Below, piece after piece: positions 1 through 10,344 of a stretch of 64,000 bases of DNA. Numbering within the stretch: position 1 is the stretch's first letter; each line of letters opens with the position of its first letter. The DNA lies in NCBI RefSeq assembly GCF_000265075.1, contig NZ_AJYA01000002.1, positions 211,768 through 275,767 on the forward strand, in the 5' to 3' direction. The position numbers and the translations under genes are program-made. Below the pieces are notes generated by a model. It ran no database searches, had not been told where the DNA came from, and saw nothing but the letters and a program-made list of their open reading frames with translations. The stretch is from Nitritalea halalkaliphila LW7. GTDB lineage: Bacteria; Bacteroidota; Bacteroidia; Cytophagales; Cyclobacteriaceae.

Positions 1-247
1 AGGAAAGCACTTTTTCTACGAGTAGAACGATTTTATTGTCTTTCACTTCTACCACACCACCGTCTACGACCATGCTGGCTTTGCCCGCAGGGCCACTGTA
101 AGCGACTACCCCTTTCGCTAGTGCGGAAACGATAGCTGCGTGGTTTTGAAGAACCTGAAAGGAACCGTTCGCTCCGGGGAAAGTAGCTTCTGTTACTTGA
201 CCTTCGAAGATTTTCTTATCAGGTGTTACGATTTCAAGTTGCATCAT
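1..247 (-). CDS. atpC: F1F0 ATP synthase epsilon subunit, 3' end outside window
   Basis: Reading the reverse strand from 247 gives a peptide beginning MMQLEIVTPDKKIFEGQV, which continues with FPGANGSFQVLQNHAA. This is the N-terminal beta-sandwich of the F1 epsilon subunit, which couples gamma-subunit rotation to catalysis and can inhibit ATP hydrolysis. About 82 codons are visible; the C-terminal helices, if present, lie beyond the left edge. There are two adjacent ATG codons (247 and 244); the second matches family N-termini better. It follows atpD by 9 bases, so the two are co-transcribed. The separate atpD-atpC pair away from the rest of the atp operon is common in Bacteroidota; the other subunits are not seen here. 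Confidence 0.93.
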   Translation of the reverse strand, partial: MMQLEIVTPDKKIFEGQVTEATFPGANGSFQVLQNHAAIVSALAKGVVAYSGPAGKASMVVDGGVVEVKDNKIVLLVEKVLS

Positions 248-256
248 GCGGATTCC

Positions 257-2151
<1,895 letters not shown>

Positions 2152-2168
2152 TTTGGATTTAATCTAAA
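2152..2168. promoter_or_regulatory. Palindromic operator 1 of the haem locus
   Basis: TTTGGATTTAATCTAAA is a near-perfect 17-bp inverted repeat (half-sites TTTRGATT and AATCYAAA around one central base). It overlaps the -33 element of the hmuT promoter, so a bound protein would block transcription. The TTTAG/CTAAA ends resemble sites of DtxR-family metal-responsive repressors; the identity of the regulator is an inference. Confidence 0.6.
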
Positions 2169-2183
2169 GACACGCCATCTTTG
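2152..2183 (+). promoter_or_regulatory. Candidate hmuT promoter
   Basis: TTTG (2152-2155), a 20-base spacer and CATCTTTG (2176-2183) fit the Bacteroidota consensus TTTG-N19-21-TAnnTTTG with one mismatch. The transcript would begin about 25 bases before the hmuT start codon, between operators 1 and 2. Confidence 0.55.
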
Positions 2184-2188
2184 TGTTA

Positions 2189-2205
2189 TTAAAATTAAAT
2201 CTAAA
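2189..2205. promoter_or_regulatory. Palindromic operator 2 of the haem locus
   Basis: TTAAAATTAAATCTAAA matches 15 of 17 positions of the motif TTTRGATTWAATCYAAA. It lies just downstream of the predicted transcription start and ends 3 bases before the hmuT ATG. Together with operator 1 it brackets the -7 box. Confidence 0.45.
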
Positions 2206-2208
2206 TAA

Positions 2209-3078
2209 ATGAGCAGACTTTGGATCTTGTGCCTGGCGTTCCTTTTGGCCTGCGGCCAAAACCAACCTACAGAACAGCAAGGGGAGGAAAAACTGATCGG
2301 AAAGCTGATTACAGCAGGGGGAACGGTGACGGAAATCGTTCACGCGCTGGGCTATGGGGAGCATATTATCGCGACAGACATCACGTCTACCTACCCGAAA
2401 GAGATGCAAGCGCTTCCAAGCATCGGCTACCGAAATCAGATTAAAGCAGAGGGAATTCTCGCCCTCGGGGCGGATATGCTCCTAGCAGAGGAAGGGTATC
2501 TGACCGATGATGTTGTTTCCCAGCTGGAGGCTACAGGGGTTAAGTTGGCCTTTTTTCCTAAGCCAAAGCATATCGAAGAAACCTATGCCGTAATCGCTGA
2601 AATAGGGGCTTTTCTGGATGTCCCGGAGCGTGCGGAGTCCCTGCTGAGTCGCATAAAAGAAGAGGAAAAGACACTCTACGCCTACCTGAATGAGCAGGAA
2701 AAAGAAACTACCCCACGCGTGCTATTTATCATGGCTCGGGGTCCAGAAACAGTATTTATCGCTGGAAAGGAAACTTTTGCGGAAAATATTATTCGTATGG
2801 CAGGGGCAGAGCCAGCCGCATTAGGTTTCCAGGATTTTGTTCCCCTGACCCCTGAGGCACTGCTGGAAATCGACCCGGATTATATTCTTTTGTTCGACTC
2901 AGGCATGCAGGCCATGGGTGGGCAGGAGGGCTTGCGCCAAATCCGCGGGATGGAAAACTTGCGCGCCTATACCTCTGGAAATGTATTGGCCTTCGACGGG
3001 CACTACCTGTCGGGCTTTGGACCCCGTGTGGCTCAGGCTGCCTTGGAACTTGCCCGTGCGACTTACCCTATGAATTGA
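2209..3078 (+). CDS. hmuT: Haem ABC transporter substrate-binding lipoprotein
   Basis: A 289-residue periplasmic binding protein of the FhuD/BtuF/HmuT fold. The N-terminus WILCLAFLLACG is a lipoprotein signal with the acceptor cysteine at about residue 15. The stretch LITAGGTVTEIVHALGYGEHIIATD and the later ALGADMLLAEEGY are typical of haemin-binding HmuT proteins. The permease hmuU starts 1 base downstream and the ATPase follows, so the three form one importer. A TTTTGGCC-TGC-GGCCAAAA hairpin (2243-2261) lies exactly over the lipobox codons. Transcription is probably controlled by the two operators just upstream. Haem, rather than cobalamin or a siderophore, is inferred from the hmuS and hmuY neighbours. 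Confidence 0.88.
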   Translation: MSRLWILCLAFLLACGQNQPTEQQGEEKLIGKLITAGGTVTEIVHALGYGEHIIATDITSTYPKEMQALPSIGYRNQIKAEGILALGADMLLAEEGYLTDDVVSQLEATGVKLAFFPKPKHIEETYAVIAEIGAFLDVPERAESLLSRIKEEEKTLYAYLNEQEKETTPRVLFIMARGPETVFIAGKETFAENIIRMAGAEPAALGFQDFVPLTPEALLEIDPDYILLFDSGMQAMGGQEGLRQIRGMENLRAYTSGNVLAFDGHYLSGFGPRVAQAALELARATYPMN

Positions 3079-3079
3079 G

Positions 3080-4140
3080 ATGAAAACACTCCGCGCTACC
3101 GATTCGAAATCTACCCAAGCGGCACGCTTTTTCAGTGTGCTCGGCTTCGCGCTACTGTGCATGCTTCTTTTTAGCATGACGCGTGGGGCGTATGTACTGG
3201 ATGCGGAGCGCATGTGGGCCGTGTTTTTACATGGAATAGGCATCGAGCATGCTGCCTTTAGGGCGCAAGATTTACATGTTTTAGTGCATCTACGCCTTCC
3301 AAGGGTGCTTTTAGCGGCACTTGTGGGGGGTGGGCTTGGCTTGGCTGGGGCGGCGCTTCAGGGCCTCTTCCGTAATCCGCTCGTGGAGCCCGGCCTCATC
3401 GGGGTGAGCGCAGGATCCGCCCTGTTCGCCGTTATCTTGATTGTATTCGGCCCGCTTATTCCGCTAGTGGCAGTTGTTCCTATCCGATTTTTGCTCCCCT
3501 TGGCAGCCTTTTCCGGCGGCCTTTTGGTCACCTTCCTGGTCTATCGCTTGGGAAGCTTGGGGGGGAAAACCGATATCTCGCTGCTGATCCTAGCCGGGGT
3601 AGCGCTAAATGCGCTGGCGGGAGCACTGATTGGGCTCGTCATCTATTATGCAGACGATGCGGCGCTGCGCAATTTTACCTTCTGGAGCCTCGGAGATGTA
3701 GGGGGTGCCAACTGGGATAAGTTTCAATTGGCCTTCCTTTTTATGGTTCCCGCGCTAGTTCTGATCATCAGTCAGTATCGGGCCTTAAATGCTTTGGCGA
3801 TCGGGGAGCAGGAAGCCTTTCACATGGGGATAGATGTGCAGCGCGTGAAGGGGATTTTGCTGCTCTGCAGCGCCTTATCGTCGGAACCGCAGTCGCCTTC
3901 ACCGGTACCATCGGCTTCGTGGGGCTAATCGTGCCGCATCTCATTCGCATGTGGCAGGGGGCGGATCATCGCTTGGTGTTAGGGGGTTCCTTCTTACTGG
4001 GTGCCTTTCTGCTTACCCTTGCGGATCTGCTCGCCAGAACCTTGGTGGCGCCGGCGGAACTGCCCATCGGTATCATTACCGCACTGCTTGGGGCACCGTT
4101 TTTTATCTATTTAATCATGCAAGTTAAACGTACCAGATAA
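3080..4140 (+). CDS. hmuU: Haem ABC transporter permease (frameshifted)
   Basis: A FecCD-family inner-membrane permease that would carry haem from HmuT into the cytoplasm. The first part shows several hydrophobic segments and the family motif GLAGAALQGLFRNPLVEPGLIGVSAG. The frame slips near 3876-3880: the conserved GTIGFVGLIVPHLIR is read one frame over, and restoring one A (TTA to TTAA) joins both halves into about 353 residues, the normal family length. The stop shares one base with the hmuV start (ATAATG), so translation is coupled. The break is probably a sequencing deletion rather than a true mutation, because the rest of the locus looks under selection. Confidence 0.87.
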
Positions 4141-4937
4141 TGTTAGAAGCGAAAGGGATAAGTGCACGTTTAGGAGGGAGAACCATCGTTCATCAGGTGA
4201 ATCTTCGGTTTACACCGGGCAAATTTTCAGTGATTTTAGGCCCGAATGGCGCTGGAAAGTCCACACTCTTTGGGCTACTGTCTGGTGATCAGGCTTGCGC
4301 CAAAGGGGAGGTCTTATATAATGCTCAGCCGCTGCGTGGGTTGAAGCCTAAGGCGCTGGCCCGTGTACGTGCGGTTATGCCGCAGCATAGCACGCTTACC
4401 TTTCCCTTTCGGGCGCAGGAAGTGGTCGAACTGGGCCTGCTAGCGGGGGATAGCCGCAGCGGTCAGGAGCGAGTAGAAGAAGCGATGGAAGCTTGTCAAG
4501 TGCTGCATCTTCGCGATAAATTTTACAATCAACTGTCAGGGGGTGAGCGGCAGCGGGTGCAGCTGGCACGCGTATTAACCCAGCTTTGGGATCCCCAACC
4601 TTTTCCACGCTATCTGCTGCTGGATGAGCCGATTTCTTCCATGGACATCGCGCAGCAGCACCATGTCTTACACCTGCTGAAGCGCTTACGTCAGCGTAAC
4701 ATCGCCGTGATCGCGATTTTACATGACCTGAGTCTAGCGGCTAACTATGCAGATGAGGTCGTGCTTCTAAAAGCGGGTGAACTTCAGGGACAAGGAAGTA
4801 CAGCGGAAATGATGACGAATGCACGTCTCGCGAATCTCTTCGATCATCCTATCGAGGTGAGGCGCCAAGACTTTGGGATGCTCTCTGTGCACAGCGTACC
4901 GCACCCGGTCACAAATTGGAATAAAAATTTAGCATAA
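4140..4937 (+). CDS. hmuV: Haem ABC transporter ATPase
   Basis: A 265-residue ABC ATPase that energises the HmuTU importer at the inner face of the membrane. Motifs in order are Walker A GPNGAGKST (about residues 35-43), Q-loop VMPQHST, signature LSGGERQRV, Walker B YLLLDEPIS followed by SMDIAQQ, and the H-loop histidine in ILHDLSLA. The MPQHS Q-loop is typical of HmuV-type haem ATPases. It overlaps hmuU by one base and hmuS follows after 6 bases. Confidence 0.93.
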   Translation: MLEAKGISARLGGRTIVHQVNLRFTPGKFSVILGPNGAGKSTLFGLLSGDQACAKGEVLYNAQPLRGLKPKALARVRAVMPQHSTLTFPFRAQEVVELGLLAGDSRSGQERVEEAMEACQVLHLRDKFYNQLSGGERQRVQLARVLTQLWDPQPFPRYLLLDEPISSMDIAQQHHVLHLLKRLRQRNIAVIAILHDLSLAANYADEVVLLKAGELQGQGSTAEMMTNARLANLFDHPIEVRRQDFGMLSVHSVPHPVTNWNKNLA

Positions 4938-4943
4938 GATACT

Positions 4944-5995
4944 ATGGAAACGACGATCAAAGCCCCTAAAATGGAGGCATTAAAGCAGGCTTGGGCGGAA
5001 TTAAAAGCAGCATCGCCTCAGCTGCGCATTCGAGACGCCGCGACACAGCTGGGTGTATCGGAATTGGAGCTGTTAGTGACCCAGTTAGGTGAAGGCGTGA
5101 CCCGATTAAACGCTGCCTTCGATGAGCAGTTAAAGCAGTTTCCTGCCTTGGGTAGGGTGATGGCGCTCACGCGCAATGAAGGCTGCGTGCTCGAGCACAA
5201 AGGTCCTTTCCAAAAAATCTCTTTGCATGGCGCCATGCCTCAGGTGGTGGCTACGGTTATCGGCCCTATCGAGCAGCGTGTTTTTCTTTCAGGTTGGAAA
5301 TATGGTTTTGCCGTGGTGCAGGACAGCCCGCGCGGCGTGATGCGCAGCTTGCAGTACTTTGATGGTGAAGGACAAGCGGTGCTCAAAGTGTTTATGCAGA
5401 CGAAGTCTAATTTAGACGCTTTCGATGAATTCGTTCGCAAGTATGAGGCAGAAGAGCAGGAAGCTGACTTTGCGCTAGCCGCTTATCCAACTCCCGTTTA
5501 TGCGGAGGAGATCGACGTGACAGCCTTCCGGTTGGCATGGGAAAATATGAAAGATACCCATGATTTCTTCGGTATGCTGAAGACGTTTAATGTGCATCGC
5601 TTAGAAGCTTTAAAACTGATCGGCAAGCCTTGGGCTTATCCTGTGGACCGCCTGGAGGCAGTGCGCACGATTTTACATGTGGCTTCAGAAAAGCAGCTGC
5701 CGATTATGATTTTCGCCGGCAACAGAGGGAATATTCAAATTCATCAAGGGAAGGTAAAGAATATCAAACAGTTCGGCACTTGGCTGAATGTTATGGATCC
5801 GGATTTCAACATGCACCTAAATGAGGAGCAGGTGGCTTCTGCGTGGGTGGTGCATAAGCAAACCACAGATGGTTTGGTTTCTTCTGTGGAGCTTTTTGAC
5901 GCTGCTGGAGAGATGATCGCTCAGTTTTTTGGCTTACGTAAGCGGGTCTGGCTCAAAACCAGACGTGGAAAGAAATTATTGATAGCTTGGTTTAA
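4944..5995 (+). CDS. hmuS: Haem-degrading/haem-binding factor, HemS/ChuS family (frameshifted at the 3' end)
   Basis: A cytoplasmic protein with the internal duplication of the HemS/ChuS family, which receives imported haem and degrades or traffics it. Each half contains an RNEGCVLEHKGPF- or GNRGNIQIHQGKV-type segment. The uncorrected frame runs on to 6050 with an unnatural tail. Adding one C near 5944 (AAGCGGG to AAGCCGGG) instead gives the family-like ending GLAQNQTWKEIIDSLV and a stop at 5993-5995, for about 350 residues. An intrinsic terminator begins 14 bases after this corrected stop, which supports it. The gene is last in the hmuTUVS unit. Confidence 0.88.
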
Positions 5996-6008
5996 TGTTG
6001 TGGAAAAG

Positions 6009-6035
6009 AGCGGGTGGCTTTCACCCGCTTTTCTT
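6009..6035 (+). terminator. Intrinsic terminator after hmuS
   Basis: AGCGGGTG (6009-6016), loop GCTTT, CACCCGCT (6022-6029), then TTTTCTT. It separates hmuTUVS from the receptor gene, which therefore either needs its own promoter or depends on read-through. Confidence 0.75.
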
Positions 6036-6042
6036 GAGACTT

Positions 6043-8337
6043 ATGTGTAGATTTAATCTAAATAAAATCAGTGTATGGGTTTTCACATTCCATTTGGTTT
6101 TTCTATCGCTACAGGTGGCTGCCGCTGAGGGGCTGATGAAAGTGCAGGTGAAGGATCAGAAGGGAGCGGGAATACCCTTCGCTACGATACGGCTGGAGTC
6201 CGGCGGTGGCGTGGTGACGAATGAATATGGGGAAGCGGAGATTTTATTAGAGCAGGCGGCTGCCCGTGTGGAGGTATCTGCAGCAGGCTTCGAACCGCTT
6301 AAAGTACGTTTAGATGGCACCCGTGAATTTGTAGAAATTTTACTGAAAGAGCGTATTTCCGACTTAGAAGAAGTGGTCGTCACAGGGAATTTCGAGGCCC
6401 AGTCAGCGCGGCAGTCCGTTTATCAGGTGCGCAGCATCGATAAGGCGGTCATTCAAAAGCGTGCGGCTGGAAACATGCAGGAGGTGCTCAACACGGAATT
6501 AGGAATCCGTTTTTCTCAGGATAATGCCTTAGGTGCGAGTAACTTGGAGCTCAACGGTCTTTCGGGTCAAAATGTTAAGATTCTCATCGACGGTGTGCCG
6601 ATGGTGGGCCGTCAGGGGGTGTCGAATGAGATCAACATTAACCAAATCGATATCAATCAGATCGAGCGGATCGAAATCGTGGAGGGGCCCATGTCGGTCA
6701 TTTATGGTGCGGATGCTTTAGCGGGTGTGATTAACATCATTACCAAGGCGGGTTCGGGTAGCTTGCAGCAAAACCAATGGACGCTTTCCGCACGCCTTCA
6801 GGAGGAAACTGTGGGCGCGGAGTATCAACCTTTCGCTGGCCGAGGAAATCATATTCGCAGTATCAGCGGTGCTGGCCGTTTCGGTGCAGTGGGATTTAAT
6901 GCCGGGATATCATCGAATAGCTTTGGTGGCTGGCAGGGTGATATCGAAGGCCGTCAGTTTGACTGGTTGCCGCGTGAACAGTTTTTCGCGAACGCGGGCC
7001 TGAACTATACGAAAGGCATTCTCACCTTAGACTACCACATAGACTATATGTGGGAGGACATTTTCTCTCCTGGGCCGGAAAGTCGTCTGGAGTGGATCGA
7101 TCAAAACTTCATCACAAATCGACAGATGCACCGTTTAAATGGTGCGCTGAATTTACCTGGACGCTTTAAACTCTCTTGGCAAGGGGCCTATACGCATTTC
7201 ACGCGCGATACAGAGGTAACTGTCACCAATGTCCGTACAGGGGAGCGTTTTCCTTCGCAGGCACCGGGTGCTCAGGCGCGCCTCTTGTATAATGGTCTGA
7301 CTTGGCGCATGCTAGGGAGCTGGCAGGTGAATGATAAGTTGAATATCCAGCCGGGTATCGACATTAATGTGGAAGATGGTGTCGGGGATCGGATTTCAGA
7401 AAATGAGGGGATCGGCGATTATGCAGCCTTTTTATCTGCTGAGTGGAGCCCGACGCCGCGCATAAAAATCCGTCCGGGTATCCGCAGTGCCTATAATACG
7501 GCCTTCAGCCCACCTCCATTCATTCCCTCACTTAACACGAAATTTATTTTGAAGGAAGGCTTAGATCTACGTTTGGCGTACGCCAAAGGGTTCCGGGCTC
7601 CTTCCATTCGGGAAATGTACTTCGATTTCTTTGACGCCAGTCACAGTATTCGTGGGAATCCAGATCTGCAGGCAGAGATTTCGGATGCTTTTAACGGTTC
7701 CTTACAGTATCAAAATTATCAGTTCTTCGGGCTGAAAAGTACCTCTAACCTGAGTTTCTTTTATAACGATGTGCGGAATCAAATCGCCTTCGGTGTAGAT
7801 CCACGAGATGTCCGCATCACGACCCTGTTTAATGTAGAGCGCTTTCGGACTACGGGCTGGCTCTTTACCCAGAGTTTCAGTCGGGGTGTGGTGAGTGGAA
7901 ATGTAGGGTACTCCCGTATCGGTCGTTTTAACCGCATCGGTCAAGGGGTGGAAGGACTAACGCTACCGAATTTCGTATGGGCAAATGAGGTGACGGCGAA
8001 TTTAATGGTGCAGCTGCCTGTATGGGATCTGGGGCTAAATGTTTTTTACAAGTATAATGGCGCCCTGCCAGGTTTCGAGCAGACGGTGGATAGCACAGCT
8101 GAGAACCCAGAGTTTCGGGAGATTTTACTGGAAGGCTTTCACTGGATGGATCTGACGCTTACCAAGCCGATCGGTGAGCATCTGATGCTAACCACAGGTG
8201 TCCGAAACATGATGGATATCGGGCGCATCAACAGTACCGCCCAAAACGGCGGTGCGCATGGAGGTGGACCGGAGCGCCCGATGGGCTATGGCCGATCCTA
8301 TTTCTTAGGAATAACTTATCAATTCAATAAAAAATAA
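6043..8337 (+). CDS. TonB-dependent outer-membrane haem receptor
   Basis: A receptor of about 764 residues that would import haem or haemoproteins with TonB energy. I start it at ATG 6043, which gives MCRFNLNK plus the hydrophobic VWVFTFHLVFLSL and a VAAA cleavage region; an upstream ATG at 5995 would lie over the hmuS stop. After the signal come a carboxypeptidase-regulatory-like domain (about residues 25-95), the TonB-box-like DLEEVVVTG, a plug domain with VNIIT, and a long beta-barrel that ends in an aromatic-rich strand. FRAPS and NPDL motifs, typical of haem/siderophore receptors, are present. It lies between hmuS and hmuY. An operator palindrome overlaps the first codons. A perfect TTTGGCGT/ACGCCAAA palindrome lies inside at 7572-7587. 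Confidence 0.9.
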   Translation: MCRFNLNKISVWVFTFHLVFLSLQVAAAEGLMKVQVKDQKGAGIPFATIRLESGGGVVTNEYGEAEILLEQAAARVEVSAAGFEPLKVRLDGTREFVEILLKERISDLEEVVVTGNFEAQSARQSVYQVRSIDKAVIQKRAAGNMQEVLNTELGIRFSQDNALGASNLELNGLSGQNVKILIDGVPMVGRQGVSNEININQIDINQIERIEIVEGPMSVIYGADALAGVINIITKAGSGSLQQNQWTLSARLQEETVGAEYQPFAGRGNHIRSISGAGRFGAVGFNAGISSNSFGGWQGDIEGRQFDWLPREQFFANAGLNYTKGILTLDYHIDYMWEDIFSPGPESRLEWIDQNFITNRQMHRLNGALNLPGRFKLSWQGAYTHFTRDTEVTVTNVRTGERFPSQAPGAQARLLYNGLTWRMLGSWQVNDKLNIQPGIDINVEDGVGDRISENEGIGDYAAFLSAEWSPTPRIKIRPGIRSAYNTAFSPPPFIPSLNTKFILKEGLDLRLAYAKGFRAPSIREMYFDFFDASHSIRGNPDLQAEISDAFNGSLQYQNYQFFGLKSTSNLSFFYNDVRNQIAFGVDPRDVRITTLFNVERFRTTGWLFTQSFSRGVVSGNVGYSRIGRFNRIGQGVEGLTLPNFVWANEVTANLMVQLPVWDLGLNVFYKYNGALPGFEQTVDSTAENPEFREILLEGFHWMDLTLTKPIGEHLMLTTGVRNMMDIGRINSTAQNGGAHGGGPERPMGYGRSYFLGITYQFNKK
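6046..6062. promoter_or_regulatory. Palindromic operator 3 of the haem locus
   Basis: TGTAGATTTAATCTAAA matches the hmuT operator 1 at 15 of 17 positions, with a perfect TAGATT-T-AATCTA core. It lies over the first codons of the receptor gene, just past the terminator. Position and sequence suggest that the same regulator controls both transcription units; no clear TAnnTTTG box is visible here. Confidence 0.55.
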
Positions 8338-8348
8338 GCAAGTATCGT

Positions 8349-9412
8349 ATGAAGTATTTACCGATTGTACTTTCTGTCATGATGGCAGGCGTACTCAGTG
8401 TGTCCTGTAGCGAAGATAATAATCCAGTAGTAGCGGTGGAGCCCACTGCAGAAGAGGGTTTTATCGAAATTAATGGAGGTGGGGCGAGTTTCCCTAACAT
8501 GGTTTTCGTGAATTTAAGTGAAGAGGAGCAGGTGGCTGTCCCCCGGGAGAGCTGGGATCTAAGCTTCACGAATGGCTCCGGCTTCGAGGTGCTTATTAAT
8601 GGTACTACAGGAGCGATGGCCTATCCTACGGGCAAGCAAACCTTCGAAGAAGTGGAGGCGGAAACGATGGAGATGCTCCGCACGGAAGGCAAGCTGGTGC
8701 TCGACTTTAACAACATGGTGAGCCGCCGTTATGTGGACGATCCGAATAACCCTTGGGTAAATGGGACAGCCATTCAGCCCGTTTCGGCGAATATGGCGGA
8801 AAATCAAGTATATATTTATAGCCGAGGAGAAAGTGGTGCTGCTGAGCGTCCCTGGGTGCTCCTTCGTGTAGATCGCGAGTCCAATGCCTATAAGTTGACG
8901 TACAAGGAGGTGGGTGGAACCGAGCGCAGTGCAGTCATCGCGAAGGGCTCAGATACGCACATGAACTATTTTTCCTTTACTGCAGATGCTGTGGTACAGG
9001 TGGAGCCTGCGCGTAAGAAATGGGATTTTGTCTGGACTGCGGGTACGAATGAGATTAGGTTCCTGCCGGGGAGAATGGTGTTATCGCCTACTTCTTTCAG
9101 GATTTAGTTCTCCATAACATTCAGAGTGAGGTCGGTATCGCCATGGTCATGGAGGCAGACATCGCATACGAAGACTTTGCTGCATCTGATTTAATGGGCC
9201 TAAGCTTGAATACCGATAATCGTTTAGCGATGGGCGCCAGCTGGCGTGGTGGTGGAGGTCCTAATCAGGCTCCCTCCATGCTCGACGATCGTTATTTTAT
9301 CGTGAGAGACGCTCAGGGGAACCATTATAAGTTGCGCTGGGTATCTCTGACACGAAATGGTGAGCGTGGTCGTCCTTCATTCGAATACACCCTGGTCCAG
9401 GCAGCCGAGTAA
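8349..9412 (+). CDS. hmuY: HmuY-family haem-binding lipoprotein (frameshifted)
   Basis: A secreted lipoprotein (signal with SVSCSEDN lipobox) of the HmuY family, haem-binding proteins that feed a TonB-dependent partner receptor; the receptor gene ends 11 bases upstream. Typical segments are SFPNMVFVNLSEEEQ, SWDLSFTNGSGFEVLING, KKWDFVWTAGTNE and FEYTLVQ. The frame slips near 9070: adding a G to the run in CCGGGGAGAATGG joins LPG to ENGVIAYFFQDLVLHNIQ, giving about 354 residues in total. This is longer than Porphyromonas HmuY and closer to the HmuY-like proteins of Cytophagia. It is followed by a strong terminator and so ends the haem locus. Confidence 0.85.
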
Positions 9413-9433
9413 TTTGCATTTTTTAGTCTAGCT

Positions 9434-9451
9434 TTTTGCCTCGCGGCAAAA
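9434..9451. repeat. Short hairpin, TTTTGCC-TCGC-GGCAAAA
   Basis: A 7-bp perfect inverted repeat between hmuY and its terminator. It belongs to the recurring TTTG...CAAA-flanked hairpin class seen at about ten places in this window. Confidence 0.5.
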
Positions 9452-9467
9452 TTACGGGTGATATCAG

Positions 9468-9508
9468 AACCCAGAAGCAAGTGATTCGCTTGGCTTCTGG
9501 GTTTTTTC
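9468..9508 (+). terminator. Intrinsic terminator of the haem locus
   Basis: AACCCAGAAGC (9468-9478) pairs perfectly with GCTTCTGGGTT (9493-9503) around a 14-base loop, followed by TTTTT. It stops transcripts from hmuY. The rest of this 300-base gap carries the galactokinase remnant described next. Confidence 0.85.
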
Positions 9509-9565
9509 TCTCTTCATGGCCTCTTCCGATTTGGGAAGTAGCCTATTATTGCCTAGCTAGTGGTG

Positions 9566-9733
9566 TTAGATATTAGATATGTCTTTAGAAGCTCCATCTA
9601 CTAAGCTGACCGCGTAGACCTGGAGGGGTAAAGTAAAGGAAGTGAAACATCCACCGAAGCCACCTCCCATCATTCGGGTTTCCGGAACGGAGGGTAGCTT
9701 TTGCGCGAGCGCAGCTAAAATATCCGCCGCCCA
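9566..9733 (-). pseudogene. Galactokinase (GHMP kinase) C-terminal remnant
   Basis: One reverse frame, closing at TAA 9566-9568, reads WAADILAALAQKLPSVPET, then RMMGGGFGGC, then after only eight residues VYAVSLVDGAS. RMxGGGFGGC is the third, phosphate-binding motif of galactokinase-type GHMP kinases, and a VYxVSxxDGA ending is also galactokinase-like. Intact enzymes have roughly 35 residues between the two. No start codon or upstream domains remain, and the 5' end runs into the nlpC 3' end. I read it as the tail of a decayed galK with an internal deletion. A chance resemblance is possible but the motif is long. Confidence 0.5.
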
Positions 9734-10187
9734 TGCCGATAGGTTTTCCTCCAGTAGCTCTTATCCAAGGAATCTTCCATCACCCCCTTACTCGTGGATG
9801 CATGAATGAATACAATGTCTTTTCCCTCTCGACGGCTCACGATGCCTGCATGATTAATCTCCCGACGATTCTTACCCGTAGAAAAAAACAAAACATCACC
9901 TTCCTGAAGCTTCCGCTTGCCCACCTTCTTTCCGATCAGACTCTGTTCCGCAGAAGTCCGCGGCAGCAGCAGTTGCACACTTGAAAAACTGTTGTAGACT
10001 AAAGCCGAGCAGTCTATCCCTTCGCGGCCCGTCCCTCCATAGCGGTAAGGGGTGCCGCGGTAACTTTGCGCCGTGCGCAAAACCTGGTCTACCTGGCTTC
10101 CCGCACCTGCTTCACGCTGGCACAGGAGCTGCCTAAAATCAGCCAACATACACCTAATAGGAGTGGGGTGAGCAAATTTCTTCTCAT
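9715..10187 (-). CDS. NlpC/P60-family peptidoglycan hydrolase lipoprotein (frameshifted)
   Basis: A cell-wall cysteine peptidase of the NlpC/P60 fold, which cuts D-Glu-meso-DAP bonds in muropeptides. The catalytic cysteine lies in GTGREGIDCSALV, the histidine in INHAGIVSR, and the third position in FIHASTS. ATG 10187 opens a lipoprotein signal (MRRNLLTPLLLGV, lipobox LGSSC). This frame closes about 90 bases on, and the catalytic domain continues one frame over. Adding one base near 10090-10100 (in CGGGAAGCC) joins them into about 157 residues. The 3' end touches the galactokinase remnant. Confidence 0.85.
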
Positions 10188-10344
10188 GTTTTTTCGCACT
10201 TTAATACTCGAATTTACAGGAATTTTCTTGTTTTTACTAAGCGATAAGCTATCGCTACAAAGAACCGTTAGTGGAAAAAGTAGCTGCGGGCTCGGAAATC
10301 CTTAGAATTAGCTGTATTTTCCTTCTTTTAAATCCAGTAAGCAC

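Noticed and set aside
5995..6042. Upstream in-frame start for the haem receptor.
   Set aside because: It lies over the hmuS stop and the terminator and would spoil the signal peptide; ATG 6043 gives a proper signal.
9143..9412. A separate small gene after hmuY.
   Set aside because: It is the out-of-frame C-terminal part of hmuY; joining them with one G gives a continuous HmuY-like protein.
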